Shown here: positions 35,515 to 44,809 of the stretch, piece by piece | Numbering within the stretch: position 1 is the stretch's first letter | Layout: the number at the start of each line of letters is the position of its first letter | Source: Sporomusa silvacetica DSM 10669 | GTDB taxonomy: Bacteria > Bacillota > Negativicutes > Sporomusales > Sporomusaceae | Reading direction: 5' to 3' | Assembly: GCF_002257705.1 (NCBI RefSeq) | Contig: NZ_LSLK01000060.1 | Span: 76,977-140,976, forward strand | DNA: 64,000 nt | Translations under genes and position numbers: made by a program | Notes under the pieces: model-generated | Database searches by the model: none | Told to the model about the DNA's origin: nothing | The model's input: only the letters and a program-made list of their open reading frames with translations

Positions 35515-36102
35515 CTACAACATTCCTTTAGTTGACATTACACCTTTAATCCTGTCATCCTGCCGCGTAGCTTCATCCAGTGCCCGCCCCAACGCCTTGA
35601 AGATAGCTTCAATACTATGATGGGTATTCTTGCCTGACAAGAGCCGCACATGCAAAGTAAGTCCGGCGTGAACACTGAGGGCCCGCAAAAATTCTTCCGT
35701 TAACTCACTGTCAAACTGACCGACTTGCTCATTGGGCAAAGTGGCATCAAAGACCAGAAAAGGCCTGCCGCTAATATCAAGTGACACCATGGCCAGCGCT
35801 TCATCCATAGGTACAAAGGCTGTACCATAACGCTTTATTCCAGCTTTGTCACCCAAGGCTTGGGCCAAGGCCTGCCCCAGGACAATGCCAGTATCTTCCA
35901 CCGTGTGATGTCCGTCCACATATATATCGCCCTTTGCTGCCACTGTCAAATCAAATAGTCCATGTTTGCTGAATAAAATCAGCATATGGTCAAAAAAACC
36001 AATACCTGTGGCAATTTGCGACTGGCCGCTGCCGTCAAGATTCAATGCTAGTTCTATGGCTGTCTCCCCGGTGACTCGTTCCAGGCTGGCAGTACGGCTC
36101 AT
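35515..36102 (-). CDS. hisB: imidazole glycerol phosphate dehydratase
   Basis: The product is 195 aa, the monofunctional enzyme without a phosphatase domain. Metal-binding His clusters are seen as DGHHTVEDTGIVLG and HHSIEAIFKA, with FFDHM near residue 40. It removes water from IGP to give imidazole acetol phosphate. The start overlaps the hisC stop by 4 nt. The histidinol-phosphatase needed later is not in this window. Confidence 0.97.
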   Translation of the reverse strand: MSRTASLERVTGETAIELALNLDGSGQSQIATGIGFFDHMLILFSKHGLFDLTVAAKGDIYVDGHHTVEDTGIVLGQALAQALGDKAGIKRYGTAFVPMDEALAMVSLDISGRPFLVFDATLPNEQVGQFDSELTEEFLRALSVHAGLTLHVRLLSGKNTHHSIEAIFKALGRALDEATRQDDRIKGVMSTKGML

Positions 36103-37142
36103 GCAGTAACCGCCTCCAATACAGCCTTGTTTTCGTCTGGTGTTCCGATACCAATCCGGATACAGTTAGTAAGACCAGGCGCGGTACTAAAATCGCGAAT
36201 ACCTATGCCCCGGGCGCTCAGACGCGCAACCATAGCTGTTATAGTATCACTCTTTACTAGCAGGAAATTAGTTTGTGACGGATATACCGTCACACCAGCG
36301 ATAGCACCAAGCGCTGCTGTCATACGCTCCCGTTCACGGCTATTTTCAGCCAGACTGGCCGCAAACTCCTGACGCATGTTGTATACGATCTCGGCTGTTG
36401 CCAATGTTAAGGCATTTACATTGTAAGGTAACAATACTTTACCGATAGTTTGGGCAATATCTTCACTGGCTAAAAGATAACCCACCCTGGCAGCTGCCAG
36501 GCCATAGGCTTTGGAGAAGGTGCGGGCAATGGCAAGATTCGGATATTTGCTCAGCAAATTCACCGACGATTTTCCGTAAAACTCATGATAAGCTTCGTCA
36601 ACAACCACCAGACTCTTGGTATTGGCAACAATATATTCAATCTGTGCCGGCGGCAATACCACGCCTGTTGGGTTGTTGGGATTACATAACAAGATCACGC
36701 TGGCTGCTGCTTCCTTTGCTGCTGCCAGCAGTTTATCAGCATCAAGGGTGTAATCGGCATTGAGTGCAACAGGCACAGGTTGGCTGTCTGCTAGCTTAGC
36801 ATAAATGCCATACATGGAAAACGAGGGACTGGGATACACAATACTGCGACCCGCACCGCCAAAGGCATAGCACAGTGCCTCCAAAATCTCACTGGAGCCA
36901 TTGCCAATAAGCACATTAGCAGCGGTTAAGCCAAAACCAACAGCAATAGTTGTCTTTAGGGACAAGGCGCTGATTTCAGGATATCGATTAAATGGTAGTG
37001 CTGCCAGTTTTTCAATGACCTTGGTTTTAATAGCCTGTGGCATATCGGTCGGACTCTCATTGGCATCAAGCCTGATAGGCCACTGAATTTCTTCCACAGA
37101 ATATGGTTTTAAGGCTTCTAGCCCACTACGGGGTGCAAACAT
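36099..37142 (-). CDS. hisC: histidinol-phosphate aminotransferase
   Basis: The product is 347 aa, a fold-type I PLP enzyme. RLDANESP lies at the N-terminus, NPNNPTG in the middle, DEAYHEF follows, and ARTFSKAYGLAAARVGY carries the PLP lysine. It transaminates imidazole acetol phosphate with glutamate. One base separates it from hisD. Confidence 0.96.
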   Translation of the reverse strand: MFAPRSGLEALKPYSVEEIQWPIRLDANESPTDMPQAIKTKVIEKLAALPFNRYPEISALSLKTTIAVGFGLTAANVLIGNGSSEILEALCYAFGGAGRSIVYPSPSFSMYGIYAKLADSQPVPVALNADYTLDADKLLAAAKEAAASVILLCNPNNPTGVVLPPAQIEYIVANTKSLVVVDEAYHEFYGKSSVNLLSKYPNLAIARTFSKAYGLAAARVGYLLASEDIAQTIGKVLLPYNVNALTLATAEIVYNMRQEFAASLAENSRERERMTAALGAIAGVTVYPSQTNFLLVKSDTITAMVARLSARGIGIRDFSTAPGLTNCIRIGIGTPDENKAVLEAVTA

Positions 37143-37143
37143 C

Positions 37144-38484
37144 CTAATTCCCCCTCAATCTTACAGCATTAGCGTGTGCCGTCAGCCCTTCGGCTTCCGC
37201 CAGCTTGATAATCTGGTTGCTGACAGCTGCCAGGGCTTCCTGGGTATAGGCAATAATACTGGTTTTTTTCATAAAGGTTTCCACATTGAGCACTGAATAA
37301 AAACGAGCTGTACCGCCGGTCGGCAGTACATGGTTGGGTCCGGCAAAATAATCGCCAAGCGGCTCTGGTGAATAGTGGCCCATAAAGATAGCTCCTGCAT
37401 GCCGCACATACGGCAGCAACTTGAACGGTTCGGCTGTTAATAGTTCCAAATGCTCTGGAGCCGAAATATTAGCCAATTCAACAGCCTCTACTATATCTTT
37501 GGTAATAATAATCAAGCCATTATCTTCAATCGATTGGGCGGCAATATCTTTACGTGATAATGCAGCCAATTGACTATCTACCTCTTTAGATACTTTTATC
37601 GACAATTCAGTGCTGTCGGTAATAAGAATACTTGAGGCTAATACATCATGCTCAGCCTGACTCAGCATATCTGCTGCCACATATTTGGGGTCAGCCGTGC
37701 TGTCGGCCACAATGAGAATTTCGCTAGGTCCGGCCAGCATATCAATATCAACATGACCATAGACAGCCTTCTTGGCTAGCGTAACAAAAATATTACCAGG
37801 GCCGGTAATTTTATCTACTTTAGGAATAGTTTCGGTGCCAAATGCCAGAGCAGCCACTGCCTGTGCGCCGCCAACCTTGAAGATTCTTGTGACTCCGGCT
37901 AGCTTTGCCGCCGCCAGGACATAGGGGTTCACATTTCCCTCCCGGCTAGGCGGCACAACCATAATAATCTCTTTTACCCCGGCCACTGCCGCCGGTACAG
38001 CATTCATAATCACTGATGACGGATAGGCAGCTGTACCGCCAGGAACATAAATGCCTACCCGGTCAAGCGGCGTGCATTTCTGCCCCAGAATCGCGCCCTG
38101 TTCCCGCTCAGTAAACCAAGATTTAGGCAGTTGCTCGACATGAAACCGCTTGACATTAGCCACCGCGGCTTCCAGTGCATCAAGCACTTCCTTATCAGCC
38201 CCAGCAATCGCGCTTTCAATCTCGGCCGGTGTTACTTCCAGCATAGCGGCAGTAATTTCAGCGCCATCAATTAACTTCGTATATTTTTGTACCGCTTCAT
38301 TGCCCTGGCGCCGGACATCTTCAACAATACGTTCCACAACCTGCTGGGCTGACAGGTCTTCACCAAATGTTTCCTTTACTTTGGCACGTCCGCCGGTTCC
38401 TAATATCACTTTATCAAAGGCTGGTTTTTCCAGTAATTCAATCATTTCTTCTTTGCTTAAAAAACTGCTGTGAATCCTTTTCAT
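37144..38484 (-). CDS. hisD: histidinol dehydrogenase
   Basis: The product is 446 aa. It oxidises histidinol to histidine in two NAD-dependent steps with zinc. Seen: GPGNIFVTLAK, AGPSEILIVAD, LSQAEHDVLAS (metal/catalytic His), ISAPEHLEL and GPNHVLPTGG. It overlaps the hisG stop by 4 nt. Confidence 0.97.
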   Translation of the reverse strand: MKRIHSSFLSKEEMIELLEKPAFDKVILGTGGRAKVKETFGEDLSAQQVVERIVEDVRRQGNEAVQKYTKLIDGAEITAAMLEVTPAEIESAIAGADKEVLDALEAAVANVKRFHVEQLPKSWFTEREQGAILGQKCTPLDRVGIYVPGGTAAYPSSVIMNAVPAAVAGVKEIIMVVPPSREGNVNPYVLAAAKLAGVTRIFKVGGAQAVAALAFGTETIPKVDKITGPGNIFVTLAKKAVYGHVDIDMLAGPSEILIVADSTADPKYVAADMLSQAEHDVLASSILITDSTELSIKVSKEVDSQLAALSRKDIAAQSIEDNGLIIITKDIVEAVELANISAPEHLELLTAEPFKLLPYVRHAGAIFMGHYSPEPLGDYFAGPNHVLPTGGTARFYSVLNVETFMKKTSIIAYTQEALAAVSNQIIKLAEAEGLTAHANAVRLRGN

Positions 38485-39146
38485 ACTTTGCCCTCACTTT
38501 CCACTAGTGCTTTTAACCCTTCAACCATCTTATTTATCCGGTCAAATTTCATTTTAAAGCTTACCCGATTAGCAATAAACCGGGCTGTTGCCGGATGAAT
38601 TTGCGCAATTTCCACAAGGTTATTTTCCTTGAGAGTACGACCAGTTTCTACTATGTCAACAATGATCTCAGCCAAGCCCACCATGGGTGCAAGCTCAATG
38701 GAACCGTTAAGCTTAATAATCTCCATCTGAATACCAACACTATGAAAAAAGCTCTCAGCAACCCGGGGATACTTTGTAGCCACCCGCATATGAGCATAGT
38801 CGCTTAGTTTTTCTTGTTTCAGTGCCTGAGGAACGGCTACCATCATCCGACAGAAGCCGAATTTTAAATCAAGCAACTCATAGACATCCTTGTTGCCTTC
38901 TAACAGTACGTCTTTGCCAATTATCCCGATATCAGCCGCACCATATTCTACATAGGTAGGTAAATCAGCTGTCTTAGTAATAATAAAACGGATTTTCTCC
39001 GTCTCATTGGCAATAACCAGTTTACGCGAATTTTCGCTAAGCCCTTCGGCCGTATAGCCGATTTTGGTCAACATGCTTACCGAAAGATCAAAAAGTTTGC
39101 CTTTAGGCAAGGCTATTGTTAAATAATCCATATCATTTGAGGTCAT
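38481..39146 (-). CDS. hisG: ATP phosphoribosyltransferase, short form
   Basis: The product is 221 aa, the short form lacking the C-terminal regulatory domain, so it needs HisZ. LTIALPKGKLFD starts the enzyme and IVDIVETGRTLKENNL carries the PRPP-binding loop. First committed step: PRPP plus ATP to PR-ATP, feedback-inhibited by histidine through HisZ. Start ATG at 39146 behind GGGAGG. First gene of the his operon, with a clear sigma-A promoter upstream. Confidence 0.96.
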   Translation of the reverse strand: MTSNDMDYLTIALPKGKLFDLSVSMLTKIGYTAEGLSENSRKLVIANETEKIRFIITKTADLPTYVEYGAADIGIIGKDVLLEGNKDVYELLDLKFGFCRMMVAVPQALKQEKLSDYAHMRVATKYPRVAESFFHSVGIQMEIIKLNGSIELAPMVGLAEIIVDIVETGRTLKENNLVEIAQIHPATARFIANRVSFKMKFDRINKMVEGLKALVESEGKV

Positions 39147-39197
39147 GGCAGCCTCCCATTTTCTTTCTTTAGTTAATTAAAGAGTTAACATGATAAT

Positions 39198-39226
39198 ATA
39201 TTAACACTCTGCATCACTAGCGTCAA
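39198..39226 (-). promoter_or_regulatory. sigma-A promoter of the his operon
   Basis: On the minus strand TTGACG (39226-39221), a 17-bp spacer and TAATAT (39203-39198), about 50 bp upstream of the hisG ATG. No T-box or his leader peptide is evident. Confidence 0.75.
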
Positions 39227-39359
39227 TATGCTAATTTGAATTTTCCTTTGCAAAAACCGGTTCCTCAACCTTACTAGCTTTTTCGCCTTAGGTAGGAAAA
39301 CTAGCTGTATATGTAGAAGTAGTTGGCAAGATAATAACCTTATATAAGGAGGGTTCACT

Positions 39360-40316
39360 ATGGCTGTTCTTAATATTGTTGTGCTCAACCCACTGGCTGA
39401 CCGGCATAAAGAAGTCATTAAGGCTGCTGAGCCTAATGTAAATATAATTGTAAGTGATGAAAAGAACGTCCTCGAACATATGCCGGAGTGTCATATCCTA
39501 GTAACCTGGGGCTGGGCTGAAACCCAGCATCTGTATCAAGCTGCCCCTCACTTAGAATGGATTCATGCGTTAAGTGCCGGAGTTGAGAAACTGCTCTTTC
39601 CCGAAATTCAGGCCGCCGACACCCTACTCACGAATTCCAAGGGCATCCATAGTATTCCTGTCTCTGAACATCTATTAGCCATGATGCTCGCTTTTAGCCG
39701 GGGACTTACCCTGAGCATTCGTCAGCAAAATGCAAAAATATGGGAGAGAGTGCCAACAGACGAATTACACGAACATACCCTTGCCATCATCGGCCTGGGT
39801 GCTATTGGGCGAGAGATTGCTAAGAAGGCCAAGGCGTTAGGTATGACCGTTCTTGCCAGTAAACAGGAAATGACTACTGAATTGTTTGTAGATAAGCTAT
39901 ATTTGCCAGATAGTGATAGTCTTCAGGAAATGCTGGCTCAGGCCGACTATGTCGTTATTGCTTTACCATTGACTGAAAAAACCGAAAATCTGATTGGACT
40001 GAAGCAGTTTTCTATTATGAAGCCTTCAGCCTATTTCTTCAACATTGCCAGAGGTCCGATTGTGAATGAGGCCGATTTGGTCACAGCCTTAGAACAAAAA
40101 CTAATTCGCGGCGCCGGCCTGGATGTGTTTACTCATGAACCCTTGCCAGAATCCAGTCCGCTGTGGACGATGCCTAATGTTATTATCACACCCCACGTTG
40201 CCGCATTATCACCGGCTTATCTTGACCGGGCCATCAAGTTATTTGCAGATAATCTTACCCGGTTTATCCAGGGCCGGGATATGATAAACCTTGTTGATAA
40301 AGGTAAAGGCTATTAG
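39360..40316 (+). CDS. D-2-hydroxyacid dehydrogenase family protein
   Basis: The product is 318 aa. The NAD-binding domain has GLGAIGREIAKKAKALG (about 141-157). Catalytic residues are visible as Arg in FNIARGP, Glu in the following stretch DVFTHEPLP, and His in ITPHVAALS. The family reduces 2-keto acids or oxidises D-2-hydroxyacids; the substrate is not predictable. The start ATG follows AAGGAGGG. It is the only plus-strand gene between the two parts of the histidine genes, divergent from hisG and overlapping the HD gene tail to tail by 4 nt. Confidence 0.9.
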   Translation: MAVLNIVVLNPLADRHKEVIKAAEPNVNIIVSDEKNVLEHMPECHILVTWGWAETQHLYQAAPHLEWIHALSAGVEKLLFPEIQAADTLLTNSKGIHSIPVSEHLLAMMLAFSRGLTLSIRQQNAKIWERVPTDELHEHTLAIIGLGAIGREIAKKAKALGMTVLASKQEMTTELFVDKLYLPDSDSLQEMLAQADYVVIALPLTEKTENLIGLKQFSIMKPSAYFFNIARGPIVNEADLVTALEQKLIRGAGLDVFTHEPLPESSPLWTMPNVIITPHVAALSPAYLDRAIKLFADNLTRFIQGRDMINLVDKGKGY

Positions 40317-40840
40317 TTTAGGCTATCGGCCTTTTTTAGCAGCGTAAGCTCCGGTGGTTCACCAACCGCCGGAGCCTCATGATGTCTTGCAACAATCATG
40401 GTTAGTTCTGAGGGCATACCGGCTGCAGTCAGCATAGCCGCCCCGCGTTCAGCATGATTATAATAAATATAGACAGCATGACGGAGATTGTCTATTTTGC
40501 TGCCCCGCCCCATTTGTCCCCAAGATTTTGCCCACTGCGGCACAAACCTATCTAAAATCACAGTAATAATTTTATCGGCAGTACTAACATCACCTTTAAC
40601 CTTGCCGACATCATGTAAAAGTCCACATTGTATAAGTAGTTCTTGATTAACAGCCGCTTGACCAGCAGCAAGCTCCAGCGCTGTATACGCAACATTCAAA
40701 GCATGCCGTTGGTCAGGCAGATTCATTTGCCAAAACAAAGCGGCCTGCGCTTTATTTAGGTATTTATCGATAAAAACCTTATCACCTTCGTTAATCCGGG
40801 CGGTAAGCGCGGCAACGACTTGCTTAACGCGTTTATTCAA
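40313..40840 (-). CDS. HD-domain phosphohydrolase-like protein
   Basis: The product is 175 aa. Metal ligands of the HD domain are seen as DQRHALNVA, GLLHDVGKV and, further on, HHEAP. Such proteins hydrolyse phosphate esters of nucleotides or other small molecules. It overlaps the hisZ stop by 8 nt, so it is translated with hisZ. A link to histidine synthesis (for example a missing phosphatase) is possible, but the usual HisN/HisK families differ from this one. Confidence 0.82.
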   Translation of the reverse strand: MNKRVKQVVAALTARINEGDKVFIDKYLNKAQAALFWQMNLPDQRHALNVAYTALELAAGQAAVNQELLIQCGLLHDVGKVKGDVSTADKIITVILDRFVPQWAKSWGQMGRGSKIDNLRHAVYIYYNHAERGAAMLTAAGMPSELTMIVARHHEAPAVGEPPELTLLKKADSLN

Positions 40841-42017
40841 TATATATCAATTCTTCATAGCCTTGTTCATTAGCAGCCTTTTCAGCTACCGTCTTTGAAC
40901 AACCAGCCAACGCTAATTCTGTTCTGCGGCCAGCTTTACGGTATTCCTTGGCCGCTTCAATTGCCTGAGCCAGGTTACCTTCTGCCCAGGCAATATATAC
41001 ATCTTTACCGCGTACACTAACGTCAATCCCTTGGCGTTCCAGTGCCAGTAGCATCCGTTCAATACCAAGCGCAAAACCAGTGGCCGGATTAGGAACACCC
41101 AAAGAAGCCAACATGGTATCATAACGACCACCACCGCATAGCGGAAAGCCCAGACCTGGTGTATAGCCCTCAAAGACCATGCCTGTATAATAATCGAAAT
41201 CGCGAATGATACCCAGGTCAAAATTGACATACCGTTCAACGCCATAACCTGCTAAGAGCTTATGGATATCGGCCAGATTATCCAGTGCGGCGCGGCTTCG
41301 TTCGTTAGTAACAAGCCGGTAAGCTGCCCTGAGCATATCCTCCCGTCCATGTAAGAGCGGAATTTGCTGAAATATCTCCCTGGCAGCCTGACTAAGGTCG
41401 CTTTGGGACAAAATCTCACCCAATCCCACCAAATCGCGAGTAACCATCGCATATTTTACTTTTTGCTGATCCTGCTGAGTTAATCCACTTTCTGCCATAA
41501 GACCATTAATAAAAGCAACTTGACCTAAACCGATCTGGAAATTGGTTAAGCCAGCCTCCAGCATAGCTTCAATCGCCAATGCGATAATCTCAGCATCCGC
41601 AGCTGGTCCCGGGGCTCCTAAAAGTTCAATCCCAGCCTGGTAAAACTCACACTGTCGTCCAGCCTGCGCCTGCTCATGCCGAAATACATTAGTAAGATAG
41701 AACAATCTCAGCGGCAGCGGCCTTTCTTTAAATCTTGTCGCAGCTACCCGTGCAATCGGTGTTGTCATATCAGGGCGCAGTGCTAACGTACGATTATTCT
41801 TGTCAAAAAATTTAAACACATGCTCTTGGATCGCGTTGCCTGTACCCAGCGTTATTGTTTCCATATATTCAAAAGTTGGCGTTACCACTTCATCATAACC
41901 CCAACGGGAAAACAACTCGGCAAGAGCTCCTTCTACAATGCGTTTTTGTTTTGCTTCCCGTGGCAGCAGATCACGTGTTCCATAGGGAATTTGCGGCACA
42001 AAATTATTTCTGTTCAT
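40833..42017 (-). CDS. hisZ: ATP phosphoribosyltransferase regulatory subunit
   Basis: The product is 394 aa from the ATG at 42017, eight bases after GGAG. It is a HisRS-like catalytic-domain paralogue (YGTRDLLP, RPDMTTPIARVAATR, FRHEQAQAGRQCEFYQ, FDYYTGMVFEGY, GGGRYD) without a full anticodon domain. It binds the short HisG and confers histidine feedback. The short HisG in this window supports HisZ over histidyl-tRNA synthetase. It sits in a YerC-HisZ-HD operon, apart from the main his operon. Confidence 0.92.
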   Translation of the reverse strand: MNRNNFVPQIPYGTRDLLPREAKQKRIVEGALAELFSRWGYDEVVTPTFEYMETITLGTGNAIQEHVFKFFDKNNRTLALRPDMTTPIARVAATRFKERPLPLRLFYLTNVFRHEQAQAGRQCEFYQAGIELLGAPGPAADAEIIALAIEAMLEAGLTNFQIGLGQVAFINGLMAESGLTQQDQQKVKYAMVTRDLVGLGEILSQSDLSQAAREIFQQIPLLHGREDMLRAAYRLVTNERSRAALDNLADIHKLLAGYGVERYVNFDLGIIRDFDYYTGMVFEGYTPGLGFPLCGGGRYDTMLASLGVPNPATGFALGIERMLLALERQGIDVSVRGKDVYIAWAEGNLAQAIEAAKEYRKAGRRTELALAGCSKTVAEKAANEQGYEELIYIE

Positions 42018-42036
42018 TGTATACACTCCATTCTAG

Positions 42037-42333
42037 TCAGCTGTTTTCTATTTTATCTAATACTGTCTTATAGCCGTCGGCACCATAATACAGACAGCGC
42101 TTAACCCTGCTGATAGTCGCTGTACTGGCACCGGTAGCAGCAACAATATCATCATAAATAACGCCTGCCTTTAACAGTCGCGCCACTTCCAGGCGCTGAG
42201 CCATAGCTTTAAGTTCACCAATTGTGCATACGTCTTCAAAAAATTGATAACATTCCTCCTCACTGTTTAGCGATAAAATCCCTCTAAACAGCTGATCGGT
42301 AAGCCTATCTTTTAATTTAGGATTTGTAGGCAT
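42037..42333 (-). CDS. YerC/YecD family TrpR-like regulator
   Basis: The product is 98 aa from the ATG at 42333, preceded by AGGGAGG; an upstream in-frame ATG lacks a ribosome site. It has the Trp-repressor-like fold: FFEDVCTIGELKAMAQRLEV and the DNA-reading helix TGASTATISRVKRCL. It is located 19 nt upstream of hisZ, so it may control histidine genes. Its corepressor is not established. Confidence 0.88.
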   Translation of the reverse strand: MPTNPKLKDRLTDQLFRGILSLNSEEECYQFFEDVCTIGELKAMAQRLEVARLLKAGVIYDDIVAATGASTATISRVKRCLYYGADGYKTVLDKIENS

Positions 42334-42480
42334 ACTACTAGCCTCCCTGTAAATACTTGCTATTGAATATTTATTCGCCATTTACCCAGATTTTCCTTCT
42401 TTAATACTTTCCATCTTTATTTAATTAAAACCTCTTCTATAAAATTCCCGTTTTTTTACACAAAATACCACTTTTTTTTG

Positions 42481-42509
42481 TTGACAGCCATCCTGATGCA
42501 TGCTAATAT
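42481..42509 (+). promoter_or_regulatory. sigma-A promoter of the S-box/metQ transcript
   Basis: TTGACA at 42481-42486, a 17-bp spacer and TAATAT at 42504-42509, about 25 bp before the riboswitch. Confidence 0.82.
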
Positions 42510-42532
42510 GAAATTCATAAATTAAAATATTG

Positions 42533-42632
42533 TTCATCAAGAGCTGGTTGAGGGAATGGCCCGATGACGCCGCGGCAACCATCGCATTTGCGAACGGTGC
42601 CAATTCCACAGGATTACCTCCTGGCAGATGAA
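42533..42632 (+). ncRNA. SAM-I (S-box) riboswitch
   Basis: TTCATCAAGAGCTGGTTGAG opens the element. GGGAATGGCCCGATGACGCC and GCGGCAACC follow, then GGTGCCAATTCC and the closing GGCAGATGAA that pairs with the 5' strand. These are the conserved S-box blocks. It controls metQ by SAM-dependent termination. Confidence 0.95.
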
Positions 42633-42644
42633 GAACTGGACAAC

Positions 42645-42684
42645 AAGCCTCTTCGGACTGCCGAAGAGGCTTACTATTTTTTTC
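42645..42684 (+). terminator. S-box expression-platform terminator
   Basis: AAGCCTCTTCGG-ACTG-CCGAAGAGGCTT followed by ACTATTTTTTT. It forms when SAM is bound and switches metQ off. Confidence 0.9.
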
Positions 42685-42802
42685 GAAAGGAGGATTTGGG
42701 CAGCGGCATTACTTCAGGTGGTGTAGATTGCCCGGAAGATTCGATGTTCAGCTTTGCTGAACAAGTTCACTAATTTAAATGAGTATTAGGAGGAATCATT
42801 TT

Positions 42803-43621
42803 ATGAAGAAGTTTACCCTGTTAGTAATAATTGCAGTATTAGCCTTGTCTGCCTTTATCGCTGGTTGCGGCAAGACCACCCCTGCACCATCAGCAGCTGA
42901 TAAGAAAACAATTAAAGTTGGCGCGACCGCTGTACCGCATGCTGAGATTCTCAATGTTGTCAAACCAATTCTTGAAAAAGAAGGCATCAACCTGGTTATT
43001 GTCGAGATGAGCGATTATGTCCGTCCCAACATGGCTGTGGCTGAAAAAGAACTGGACGCCAACTTCTTTCAGCATATCCCTTATCTGACAAAGTTCAGCG
43101 CTGAACGCAACCTTGATCTGACTTACACCGCCGCTGTACATATCGAACCGATGGGTATTTACTCCAAAAAGATCAAGAACCTGAATGATCTGGAAAACGG
43201 TGCATCAATCGGCATTCCCAATGACCCCACCAACGGCGGCCGCGCACTAGCCCTGCTAGCCAAAGCCGGCATTATTAAACTCAAAGATGGCGCCGGTATT
43301 ACTGCTACTATTAGTGACATCACTGATAACCCCAAAAGCGTAAAAATCCGCGAACTTGAAGCTGCGCAACTACCGCGTTCGCTTGATGACCTTACTTTAG
43401 CCGTCATTAACACTAACTATGCACTGGAAGCCAAGCTTGTCCCCAGCAAAGATGCTCTGTTTACTGAACAAAAAGACTCACCCTATGTTAATATTCTCAC
43501 TGTTCGCAAAGGCGATGAAAACCGCCCTGAAATCCAAAAATTGACCAAAGCCTTGACTTCCGAAGAAGTTAAGAAGTTTATTAATGAAAAATATCAAGGT
43601 GCCATTGTACCCGCATTTTAA
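42803..43621 (+). CDS. metQ: methionine ABC transporter substrate-binding lipoprotein
   Basis: The product is 272 aa from the ATG at 42803 (GGAGG upstream). It has a lipoprotein signal with lipobox FIAGC, then the NlpA/MetQ domain: IKVGATAVPHAEIL, NFFQHIPYL, GIPNDPTNGGRALALL. It binds methionine outside the cytoplasmic membrane. Control by the S-box riboswitch supports the assignment. The permease and ATPase partners (metI, metN) are not next to it, which is unusual: a TetR gene follows on the opposite strand. Confidence 0.93.
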   Translation: MKKFTLLVIIAVLALSAFIAGCGKTTPAPSAADKKTIKVGATAVPHAEILNVVKPILEKEGINLVIVEMSDYVRPNMAVAEKELDANFFQHIPYLTKFSAERNLDLTYTAAVHIEPMGIYSKKIKNLNDLENGASIGIPNDPTNGGRALALLAKAGIIKLKDGAGITATISDITDNPKSVKIRELEAAQLPRSLDDLTLAVINTNYALEAKLVPSKDALFTEQKDSPYVNILTVRKGDENRPEIQKLTKALTSEEVKKFINEKYQGAIVPAF

Positions 43622-43633
43622 GTTTTTAAAGGA

Positions 43634-43671
43634 AAAAGTGAGTCAGGGAAATCCCTTGACTCACTTTTTTA
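43634..43671. terminator. bidirectional terminator between metQ and tetR
   Basis: AAAAAGTGAGTCA-GGG and CCC-TTGACTCACTTTTTT form the stem. The tetR stop codon lies inside it. Confidence 0.88.
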
Positions 43672-44257
43672 ACGTAGCAACACCATAAAGGAAAATATCG
43701 GCAATACCGTTGGCTGCCGCATCAATGGATTCACTACTATCATTAACAAAACCCTGAAATACCATCATAACAATGACGCTGAATAAACCATGAGCAGCTT
43801 TATGTATATCACAATTACGGATAGTACCCTGTTCTATACCCTCTTGTAAGATAGCTTGCAATATCCCGATGGTATGAACAAATCTTTCGCGATATTTTTC
43901 ACGCTGCGCCTCGGTGAAGTTTGATGGTTCTTCATGACCTAAGCCTCGCATCTCATGCATGAGCACCCGCCACAAGTCAGCATTAGCAACATAAAATTCC
44001 AAAAATATCTTGATAGCCTTTTTTACTTTGTTCAAAGCTGGTTCAGTAAGAGCTGCAATTTCCTTAAGTTCTGCCTCAAAATTGGCACTCCGTTCTTTTA
44101 TAAGGGTATAAAAAAGCTGTTCTTTATTGACAAAATACTTATATACTGTACCCTTACCAGTGTCAGCCAGAGCAATAATTTCATCCACTGTAGCACGATG
44201 ATATCCCTTGCGGGAGAAAATAGTATAAGCGGCTTCCAGTATTTGCTGACGTTTCAT
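43661..44257 (-). CDS. TetR-family regulator
   Basis: The product is 198 aa from the ATG at 44257 (AGGAGG upstream). HTH: ILEAAYTIFSRKGYHRATVDEI and TGKGTVYKYFVNKEQLF. The C-terminal ligand domain has no recognisable specificity. It follows the DUF456 gene by 14 nt, so the two may share a transcript. Confidence 0.9.
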   Translation of the reverse strand: MKRQQILEAAYTIFSRKGYHRATVDEIIALADTGKGTVYKYFVNKEQLFYTLIKERSANFEAELKEIAALTEPALNKVKKAIKIFLEFYVANADLWRVLMHEMRGLGHEEPSNFTEAQREKYRERFVHTIGILQAILQEGIEQGTIRNCDIHKAAHGLFSVIVMMVFQGFVNDSSESIDAAANGIADIFLYGVATLKK

Positions 44258-44271
44258 CGTACTTCCTCCTG

Positions 44272-44787
44272 TCACCACGTTAGCTGGGAGATAATAAACG
44301 CCACCATCCCGATGGCTACAGCTAACTTAAAGATTAAACCCATCGCCTGGCCAATGACAATACTTTTGGCTACCCTGGCTGCCTGTTCCTTGTTTCCAGT
44401 AAACGCATACTCCGCTAAATATCCAGCAGCAAAGGAGGCACCAATCGCCCCGGCAATGGAACCAAGTCCTGGCATGAATCCTGTACCGACTAAACCGCCG
44501 ACAATACCACCAATAAAAGCTGCTGCAATGGCCGCACGCGAGGCATTTTCCTTTTTAGCTCCCAGTGATCCGGCAACAAATTCGGCCAGTTCCCCTATTA
44601 ACAGCGCGCCAAAAAGCAGCAGCAGCACAGTAGCATTCATATGAGTAAAGCTTTCCAAATATCCATAGCCCAAAGCAGTAAAAAATATCAACCAATTGCC
44701 AGGCAGGCCGATAGCCGTCAGACCAATACCAATAACTGTAACCAAAATAACTAGTAAATTACCGGCTGTTAAGCCTTCATCCAACAA
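44272..44787 (-). CDS. DUF456 membrane protein
   Basis: About 171 aa of DUF456: a Gly-rich integral membrane protein with hydrophobic segments (NLLVILVTVIGIGLTAIGLP, ATVLLLLFGALLIGELAEFV, FIGGIVGGLVGTGFMPGLGS). Function unknown. The frame is open up to 44871, but that would overlap purD. I prefer the TTG at 44787, six bases after GAGGTG; a GTG at 44796 is the alternative. Confidence 0.8.
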   Translation of the reverse strand: MLDEGLTAGNLLVILVTVIGIGLTAIGLPGNWLIFFTALGYGYLESFTHMNATVLLLLFGALLIGELAEFVAGSLGAKKENASRAAIAAAFIGGIVGGLVGTGFMPGLGSIAGAIGASFAAGYLAEYAFTGNKEQAARVAKSIVIGQAMGLIFKLAVAIGMVAFIISQLTW

Positions 44788-44809
44788 AGCGTACACCTCT
44801 TCAACGCTC

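Noticed and set aside
40833..42017. Histidyl-tRNA synthetase (hisS)
   Set aside because: Short HisG in the window, operon context and sequence blocks fit HisZ better.
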